The notes beneath the pieces are model-generated. The model had not been told where the DNA came from, did no database searches, and saw only the letters and a program-made list of their open reading frames with translations. From Paenarthrobacter sp. (GTDB lineage: Bacteria; Actinomycetota; Actinomycetes; Actinomycetales; Micrococcaceae), in assembly GCA_031179305.1 (NCBI GenBank), contig JAPSHX010000002.1, positions 124,001-188,000 on the forward strand: a stretch of 64,000 nucleotides of DNA, read 5' to 3'. Below, in pieces: positions 57,560-64,000 of this stretch. The position numbers and the translations under genes are program-made. How positions within the stretch are numbered: position 1 is the first letter of the stretch; each line of letters starts with the position of its first letter.

Positions 57560-58584
57560 CGGGTTCAATCGCGGAAACACCTTCCAATGACAACGATCTG
57601 AATCCGGAACAGCCGCCAGTAAAGAGCACCAAGGCAAAGCTGGTCGACTTCGCCCGGCGAGCCTTGGTAGTGATCGTGTTCGCTGCTGCGGCGTACTTCA
57701 TTGCAGTCCAATGGCCGCAAGTCCAAGCCACCGTCTTCGCCCTGCAATGGTGGCAGGTCCTGCTGTCCCTGTTGGCGCTCATCCCTGGCGTCCTCCTCGG
57801 GATGTACATGTGGCGGGTGGTCATGGCGAGTCTGCTGCGGTCAGTAGACATTGAACCTCAAGGTTTGGTGCTCAACCAGATCTACCTGGTCGGCCAGATC
57901 GGCAAGTATCTGCCCGGTTCCGTGTGGGCGTTCGTGCTTCAGATGGAGCTTGGCCGTAAGAACGGAATTGCACGTGCACAGGTTTTCGTAGCGTCTCTGG
58001 TGAGCACCGGAATCACCATAGGCGCGGCCCTGGTGGTTGGGGCTTCGGCTCTTCCCATCCTGGTCCAACGGCAGCCCAATCTGCAGTGGCTGTACGTCAT
58101 ACTCCCGGTGGTGATCCTGGCGATGAACCCGAACGTCGTCACGTTCCTGGTCAACATCGTCCTGCGAGTGTTTCGTCGCCCACCGCTACCCGAACGCATT
58201 CAGGCCAACACCATGGTGAAGGCCTTCATCCTTGGCGTTCTGATGTACCTGTGCTTCGGCCTGCACCTGTGGATATTGGTTGGTCACGAGGCCACCCTGG
58301 ACCTCGCAACGTTCCTGGTACTGACTGGTGCATTGGCTCTTGGAATGACGCTCGGAGTGCTGGCATTCCTGCTTCCCGCCGGCGTAGGTGCCCGCGAAGC
58401 CATCTTGATCCTTGCCCTGGCCGGAATGATGAGCGCCGGTGCCGCGACTGCAATCGCTGCACTCTCACGAATTATGTTCACGATTGCCGATCTGCTGTGC
58501 GTCGGAATTTCCTTTGTTCACTTCCGGTGGCGGCAACAGTCCGCTTCCAAGACCTCCGTGGAATCCACCTCCGAGGCCAAGTAG
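57556..58584 (+). CDS. Lysylphosphatidylglycerol synthase/flippase-like TM protein (UPF0104-type)
   Basis: Multi-TM; NQIYLVGQIGKYLPGSVWAFVLQMELGRKNGI, LLPAGVGAREAILILAL; overlaps GT2 gene by 4 bp. Confidence 0.85.
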   Translation: MTGSIAETPSNDNDLNPEQPPVKSTKAKLVDFARRALVVIVFAAAAYFIAVQWPQVQATVFALQWWQVLLSLLALIPGVLLGMYMWRVVMASLLRSVDIEPQGLVLNQIYLVGQIGKYLPGSVWAFVLQMELGRKNGIARAQVFVASLVSTGITIGAALVVGASALPILVQRQPNLQWLYVILPVVILAMNPNVVTFLVNIVLRVFRRPPLPERIQANTMVKAFILGVLMYLCFGLHLWILVGHEATLDLATFLVLTGALALGMTLGVLAFLLPAGVGAREAILILALAGMMSAGAATAIAALSRIMFTIADLLCVGISFVHFRWRQQSASKTSVESTSEAK

Positions 58585-58651
58585 CGGGTGGTGGCGGACG
58601 CCCTCCGGCCCTCCATAATCACGGCCGTCCTTTAGGCCAATATCCATACTT

Positions 58652-60925
58652 ATGCCGCGCGCTAAGGAGCAAGCTAAGACCATGACAGCAGGAACCTCCG
58701 GGGCTACTGCCCAGCGTCCCCCGGCCACCCGGCGGCGCTACTTCATGCAGCACGACTGGCATTGGGGAATCATTACTGCCGCTATAGCGGCAGTCGCCTC
58801 CATCATTCCCCGACTGTTCAATCCCACGTTTTATTACTGGGACGACATGATGCAGTCCTTCCTCCCCTTATGGCGCCATATGGGAGAGGAGATACGGTCC
58901 GGTCGATTCCCGTTGATGGAACCCGGCGGTTGGGTCGGCGGCAATATCGTGGCCGAGGTGGGCTACGGAATTTTCAACCCGGTCAACATCGTCAACTCAG
59001 TCATCGTCTCGAACTTCGAGAACTTGTCTCTCGCGAGCTATTTCATTATCGTGCAATTCATCGCGTTGCTGGCGTTCGGGACGTTCATGCTCGCCCGCGA
59101 CTACGGTTCCAACCGGCCACTCGCCTTGGCCGCCGGTGTAGCCATTCCCTTCAGCGGTTTCACGCTCTTCTACGAGGCCGCCCGCTGGCCGGGGGGCCTG
59201 ATGGCCTTCGCCTGGATTACCGTTTTCTGGTGGTCTGTTCGCCGCTACGCACGTCGCAACACTTCACCCTTCCTGCCGTTCCTGTTGGGCTTCCTCACGA
59301 TGACCGCCGGAAACCCCTACGGTGCCATTGGCGTCATCCTGGTTCTCGCCGCCGTCGCCGTCGAGTTGATGCTCATGAGGCACTGGCGTCGGCTTATTCC
59401 AATCGTCATTGTGGGTGCACTGGTTGGTTTGACCGCTGTCCTGGTCTACTTCCCCTTGCCCCTCAGCTCGGCTGTCACCGTCCGGCAGCAGAGCGAAATC
59501 CTGAATGACCTCTTCCTTTCCCCGGATATGTCATCGCTCCTGACCATGAGCACCTCGTCAATGAGGCCCCGGATTAACAACTTCTGGGCCCCCATAGACA
59601 ACGTCCCGTCCAGTTACTTGGCGTGGTTTGTCCTACCGTTGCTTCCGTGGCTTGATTTCCGCAGCTTTAGGAACCGCTCGCGTCAAATATTCAGTATCTA
59701 CATCATTACGGGAATCTACTTCCTGCTGACCTTCGCTCCCTCCCAGGTGCTTGTCTTCCGCTGGCCCATTCGGCTCATCGAGTATGTATACCTCGGAGTC
59801 ATCGTCCTCGTCGCCGTCGTGGCCTCAGCGGGCCTGAAAACCACGTCATGGAAAAAAAGGCTATTCATTACCGTGGCCATCCTTGGTTTTGGAACCTACA
59901 GGGCATGGTCCATGGTGCCTGAGGGTGGCAAATGGCAGGTCTTCACCTTGGCAGTGACGTTGGCTCTGGTGGGGCTGGCCGTCCTTGGTTGGAAGCGGTT
60001 CGGCTACCGCGGCCTCGCAGCAGTAATGGTGGTCGGAACGATCGCTACGCTTGGAATGCAGTCCAGGCAGTTCGTCCCCAACAACGCTGTTGCCGGGATA
60101 GGTTCCCCCGTGGATGCGGACACGCTCCGTGACTCAACCAGTAGTTACAGGGGTAACACCATTCAAATCTTCAACACCATGAAAATCACAGGACAGGAAT
60201 TTACTGAGGGCCGCCTTTTGTACGGTAATCAGATCCTCAACGCCGACGTCAACAACAGCATGGGCCGGTACAGCGGGATCAGTTTCACAACATACGTGAA
60301 CGCCTTGTGCATGAACTACCGCGGCGAGACTTGCCCGCTGGCCTACACTGAGCTGTTTAAGCAGGCATCAAGTGAAATCGACGTTACTTTGGCAGATGTC
60401 CTCCAAGTGGAGACGGTAGCCGTCCAGAAAACAATGATCGCCCCGGACCAACTCAACGTAGCCCCGGGCTGGAAGATCGTGGCTTCGGATGAGACCAGGA
60501 CAATCCTTCAGCGGGAGAATCCTTTACCGTACCCTGGAACCGTTTCCTGGGCTTCCGACGGTATCTCCGTGCAGGATGCCGTAAGGAACGGTAACGATGA
60601 ACACATAACGCTGTCCGGTGACGGCACCGCTGGAAAGCTCACCCTCGCCCGTCTCGCCTGGCCCGGCTACACCGTCACGGTTGATGGGGAACCTCAGAAG
60701 CTCACTCAGGGCCCAGCGGGAGTAATACTGGTGGATGTTCCGGCCGGCGCCACCTCAGTGGACGTTACCTTCACGACGCCGGGTCTCATCATGGGCCTTG
60801 CTGCTCAAGCAGCCGCGTGGTTCGGGATATTGGTGTTCACTGTTTTCCACTACGTTCGTCGGCATCGCCGGACGAAGTCAGAAGAACATGTCATTCAGGA
60901 GCCAGCTGAAAAGGTTTCTGTCTAG
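58652..60925 (+). CDS. YfhO-like / GT-C type large membrane protein
   Basis: About 12 hydrophobic segments, FNPTFYYWDDMMQSFLPLWRHMGEEIRSGRFPLMEPGGWVGG, C-terminal beta domain LARLAWPGYTVTVDGEPQ. Confidence 0.78.
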   Translation: MPRAKEQAKTMTAGTSGATAQRPPATRRRYFMQHDWHWGIITAAIAAVASIIPRLFNPTFYYWDDMMQSFLPLWRHMGEEIRSGRFPLMEPGGWVGGNIVAEVGYGIFNPVNIVNSVIVSNFENLSLASYFIIVQFIALLAFGTFMLARDYGSNRPLALAAGVAIPFSGFTLFYEAARWPGGLMAFAWITVFWWSVRRYARRNTSPFLPFLLGFLTMTAGNPYGAIGVILVLAAVAVELMLMRHWRRLIPIVIVGALVGLTAVLVYFPLPLSSAVTVRQQSEILNDLFLSPDMSSLLTMSTSSMRPRINNFWAPIDNVPSSYLAWFVLPLLPWLDFRSFRNRSRQIFSIYIITGIYFLLTFAPSQVLVFRWPIRLIEYVYLGVIVLVAVVASAGLKTTSWKKRLFITVAILGFGTYRAWSMVPEGGKWQVFTLAVTLALVGLAVLGWKRFGYRGLAAVMVVGTIATLGMQSRQFVPNNAVAGIGSPVDADTLRDSTSSYRGNTIQIFNTMKITGQEFTEGRLLYGNQILNADVNNSMGRYSGISFTTYVNALCMNYRGETCPLAYTELFKQASSEIDVTLADVLQVETVAVQKTMIAPDQLNVAPGWKIVASDETRTILQRENPLPYPGTVSWASDGISVQDAVRNGNDEHITLSGDGTAGKLTLARLAWPGYTVTVDGEPQKLTQGPAGVILVDVPAGATSVDVTFTTPGLIMGLAAQAAAWFGILVFTVFHYVRRHRRTKSEEHVIQEPAEKVSV

Positions 60926-61132
60926 GCAGCCGGGCAGTGCCCGGTGGCACCCGTGTCGCAGAAGAGCGTTCGTCCCTCACAAGGAACGGACTCTCTTCTT
61001 TTGTGGATTTCAAAGGCCCGCTTAAGCCATTCACGGACGGGTTCGATGTGCGGTATTGGACAGAGCGCCAAGCAAATCCAAGGCTGATCCATGTGCCGTA
61101 CACCTTCTGATGCTGCTCCGCGGTACGGCAAA

Positions 61133-61169
61133 GGCCACCTCCCATCTCTTGAGAAGATGGGAGGTGGCC
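61133..61169. terminator. Bidirectional hairpin between convergent genes
   Basis: Perfect 15-bp stem GGCCACCTCCCATCT...AGATGGGAGGTGGCC. Confidence 0.75.
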
Positions 61170-61208
61170 CTGTTGCCGCCCTCTTGCGAATCACATAAGG
61201 AGTACCGG

Positions 61209-61940
61209 CTAGTTGCTATTCCGCAGCCAAGCTACAGCCTCGTCAGCGGGGCCTTCGAACTGGACCGTACCGGAGGCAAGCACGACTCCCCTATCGCAGA
61301 TGCGTGAGATCATGTCGAGGTCGTGGCTGACCACCACCAGGGTCCGTCCTTCCGCCGAGAGTTGTTTGATCTTGGCCAAGCACTTTTTCTGGAACGGTTC
61401 GTCTCCGACAGCCAGGATCTCATCCACCAGGAAGATATCCGGCTGCGTGTGGACGGCTACGGCGAATGCCAGCCGTAGGAACATGCCGGAGGAATAGAAC
61501 TTTACTTCGGTGTCGATGAACTGTTCTATTTCAGAGAACGCAACGATCTCGTCGAACTTCTCGTTGATTTCCTGCTCGGTCATTCCCAGTATCGCGGCAT
61601 TGAGGAAGACGTTTTCACGCCCGGACAAGTCCGGGTGGAATCCTGCGCCTACCTCGATGAGCCCAGCTACACGACCCTTTGTGCGGACTGTTCCCTTGTC
61701 GGGCAGGATAACTCCCGATATGAGTTTCAACAGTGTTGACTTTCCCGAGCCGTTGAACCCCAACAGTGCCACGGTCTCCCCCGGCTGTACCTCAAAGCTC
61801 ACATCGTGGAGAGCATCGAACTTCTTGCTGAGGTCGCTTTTCCGGCCCTTGACCAGCCAAACCAGAGTCTCCTTGAGGGAGTGGGAATGGCGCAGATTGA
61901 ACGTCTTTTTAAGGCCTTTGACGACTATCGCGGCGCCCAT
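61209..61940 (-). CDS. Polysaccharide/teichoic acid ABC exporter ATPase (Wzt/TagH-like)
   Basis: LLGFNGSGKSTLLKLISGVILPDKGTVRTKGRVAGLIEVGAGFHPDLSGRENVFLNAAILGM. Confidence 0.92.
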   Translation of the reverse strand: MGAAIVVKGLKKTFNLRHSHSLKETLVWLVKGRKSDLSKKFDALHDVSFEVQPGETVALLGFNGSGKSTLLKLISGVILPDKGTVRTKGRVAGLIEVGAGFHPDLSGRENVFLNAAILGMTEQEINEKFDEIVAFSEIEQFIDTEVKFYSSGMFLRLAFAVAVHTQPDIFLVDEILAVGDEPFQKKCLAKIKQLSAEGRTLVVVSHDLDMISRICDRGVVLASGTVQFEGPADEAVAWLRNSN

Positions 61941-62840
61941 CTAGACCTCCTGCGCAAAGTGGCCCTCAAGTCGTCGAAAGACGAGTTGGCCGATGATAAG
62001 GAACATGGCTGCCATGCCGAGACCAATCAATCCTGTCCACATGAGATGCGGAGGCAGTTCGACTGGACGGTCAACAGTGGGGTACCAGAAGGCCCAGTGG
62101 AATAATTCGACAGCAACTGTGATCGGGTTGAGCTGATAGATCACCAACACCCAAGGTGGCGCCAGCCGGCGGATCATGGTCCAGTCATAGAGCACCGGCG
62201 ACGTCCATGTAACGATCATCATCAACATATCCACGATGTTTTCAGCATCGCGGAAGAAGACATTGATGGCGCCAGCCAAAAGGCCCAAACCCGTTGCCGT
62301 AACTGCCACAATGACGAAGCCCAAAGCAGCTCCAATGAGCTGCATAACGTCTGGTTTCCACCCGCTCAGCAGCGCCGCTGCCAACAGGACAACAAGTTGT
62401 GGGAGGAAATGAACCGCTGCCACCCACACCGACGCGACGGGGAACAACTCCCTCGGCAGGTAGATCTTTTTGACCAAGGCAGCATTCGACACGATGGATC
62501 TCGTGGCATTCGAAAACGCTTCGGAGAAAAAGTTGATGACGATGACGCCGGAGAACATGTACAGCGCGTAATTGGGAATTTGGTCCCCGACTCGCAGGAC
62601 AATTCCCAAAGCGAAGAACAGCACAACGTACTGAACCAACGGCTTGACATAGGACCAGGCGAGACCGAGGACGGAGCCCCGGTACCTTACACGGAGTTCC
62701 TTACGGACAATCAGCTTGAGGAGGTATCGGCGCCGGTAAACGTCCAGCAGCCCGGCACCTACACCGGGAACTGCATAAGTATCTGTGGAAGTCGTCATTG
62801 CTACTTGCTGGGCTCCGAAGCTTCGAATGTTTTCCGCCAC
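61941..62840 (-). CDS. Polysaccharide ABC exporter permease (Wzm/TagG-like)
   Basis: ABC-2 type: YLLKLIVRKELRVRYRGSVLGLAWSYVKPLVQYVVLFFALGIVL. Likely start at MTTSTDTYAVPG. Confidence 0.9.
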   Translation of the reverse strand: MAENIRSFGAQQVAMTTSTDTYAVPGVGAGLLDVYRRRYLLKLIVRKELRVRYRGSVLGLAWSYVKPLVQYVVLFFALGIVLRVGDQIPNYALYMFSGVIVINFFSEAFSNATRSIVSNAALVKKIYLPRELFPVASVWVAAVHFLPQLVVLLAAALLSGWKPDVMQLIGAALGFVIVAVTATGLGLLAGAINVFFRDAENIVDMLMMIVTWTSPVLYDWTMIRRLAPPWVLVIYQLNPITVAVELFHWAFWYPTVDRPVELPPHLMWTGLIGLGMAAMFLIIGQLVFRRLEGHFAQEV

Positions 62841-64000
62841 GACTCCATGGAGGTGATCTCTGGAAGAGCCTCACGGTATTGAGCCCGAAGGGTCTCCCAG
62901 TTGGAAAAGAGTTGAGCATGGAGTTTGGTCGATTCGACCACCAATTGACGAGCCATCTTGGGGTCTCGCAAGTGCCATGAAGCACCTGTGCCGTCAGCAT
63001 TGGACACCACTGCGCTGTCCAAGTGCGCCAGGCTCCACCATTTGCCGTCCTGATGGGCTACATGAGCCTCAGGGTTGGCCTTGGCGGTATCGCGGACGGG
63101 AGCCAGCGTCTGCTTAAGGACGGTCTTAACTGCCCAAGGAAGCAGGCCCAAAGCACCTGGCTGCTTGTAAGACTGCGGCTTCTTGGGGGGACGCTTGAGG
63201 AAGACCTCCGGGAAAGCTGCAGGGTCGGTCTTGACCTGCGAGTCCGGGAACTCCTCGCGCATTGCACGGAGTTTCGGCATCATCGTCGGTAGTTGCTTGT
63301 GCAGATTACCTGGTCCGGCGAGAACATCGCGGAGAGCCATAACACGGGCCTGCTCCGGGTAGTACTGCATTGAAACCAGATGCTTGACGTCCGCGTTCAA
63401 GCTTTCCCGCAGGATACGTCCGCCCTTGGGGAACGGGGAGTGCAAGAGGGTCGCGATAAGTCGGTTGCGCTCGTGGTAGTAGGCTTGCCAGTCCACGGAA
63501 TCGTCCTTATCCGCCCAAGAGACGTGCCAGACCGCTGCCCCTGGAAGAGTCACTGTGGGGAAGCCCGCTGCACGGCCGCGGAGGGAGTACTCAGCGTCAT
63601 CCCACTTGATGAACACAGGAAGGGACAGGCCGATGGTTTCCACAACGGTTTTGGGAATGAGACACATCCACCAGCCGTTGTAGTCTGCGTCCCAGCGACG
63701 GTGGAGTTGCGGAGTTGAGCGCAAACCTGCGGTGGAGAAGTCGTGATTGCCGAGTCCCTCCACAGGACCCCAGAGGAAGCGGTAGAAGTTGACTACCTCT
63801 GAGTAAGCGTGCAGGACTGACTTGTTGTACATATCGAACATGTGGCCGCCAACAATGGTCGGCTTCCGGCAGAGGTCGGCAAACGCCACTGCGCGCATGA
63901 CACCCTCTGTTTCGAGCTCGATGTCGTCGTCCAGCAACATGACGTAGTCGCTCTTATCAGAAACGACCATTTCGTACATGTTCCGGGCAAAACCGCCCGA
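62801..64000 (-). CDS. glfT2: Galactofuranosyltransferase GlfT2-like, 5' end beyond window
   Basis: LLDDDIELE, FIKWDDAEYSLRGRAAGFPTVTLPGAAVWHVSWADKDDSVDWQAYYHERNRLIATLL; frame stays open to base 64000 (SGGFARNMYEMV). Confidence 0.88.
   Translation of the reverse strand, partial: SGGFARNMYEMVVSDKSDYVMLLDDDIELETEGVMRAVAFADLCRKPTIVGGHMFDMYNKSVLHAYSEVVNFYRFLWGPVEGLGNHDFSTAGLRSTPQLHRRWDADYNGWWMCLIPKTVVETIGLSLPVFIKWDDAEYSLRGRAAGFPTVTLPGAAVWHVSWADKDDSVDWQAYYHERNRLIATLLHSPFPKGGRILRESLNADVKHLVSMQYYPEQARVMALRDVLAGPGNLHKQLPTMMPKLRAMREEFPDSQVKTDPAAFPEVFLKRPPKKPQSYKQPGALGLLPWAVKTVLKQTLAPVRDTAKANPEAHVAHQDGKWWSLAHLDSAVVSNADGTGASWHLRDPKMARQLVVESTKLHAQLFSNWETLRAQYREALPEITSMESWRKTFEASEPSK

Overview
This 64-kb, high-GC actinobacterial window looks like an Arthrobacter/Paenarthrobacter-type chromosome (judged from protein resemblance and synteny). 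It is mostly core genome. Recognisable blocks: tRNA-Arg(CCG); an M4 (protealysin-type) protease with an emfourin-like inhibitor gene; hrpA; a sulfurtransferase/cysteine desulfhydrase-like pair; zur-znuBCA; paired CNNM/CorC transporters; kgd/odhA (fused E1-E2 2-oxoglutarate dehydrogenase); a DUF4097-PadR operon behind twin palindromes; a 24-aa bL37 gene missing from the ORF track; sigH/sigR-rsrA with a consensus autoregulatory promoter; aroA-rsgA-hisN; a SAM-IV riboswitch ahead of a SufS-like aminotransferase; smpB-ssrA; prfB-ftsE-ftsX-M23 hydrolase; a compact tad pilus locus; a secreted-protein cluster (GH25 lysozyme with propeller repeats, ceramidase-like protein, two paralogous lipoproteins, large FG-GAP protein); and a cell-wall glycan block (GT2, flippase-like proteins, Wzm/Wzt-type ABC transporter, GlfT2-like galactofuranosyltransferase). 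The best candidates for little-described biology are the paralogous lipoprotein/FG-GAP cluster, the DUF4097-PadR module with its twin GCGATATATCG sites, the protealysin-emfourin pair, and the riboswitch-controlled aminotransferase. I found no CRISPR array, transposase, prophage or obvious defence island. All family names come from recognising sequences by eye; no searches were run.
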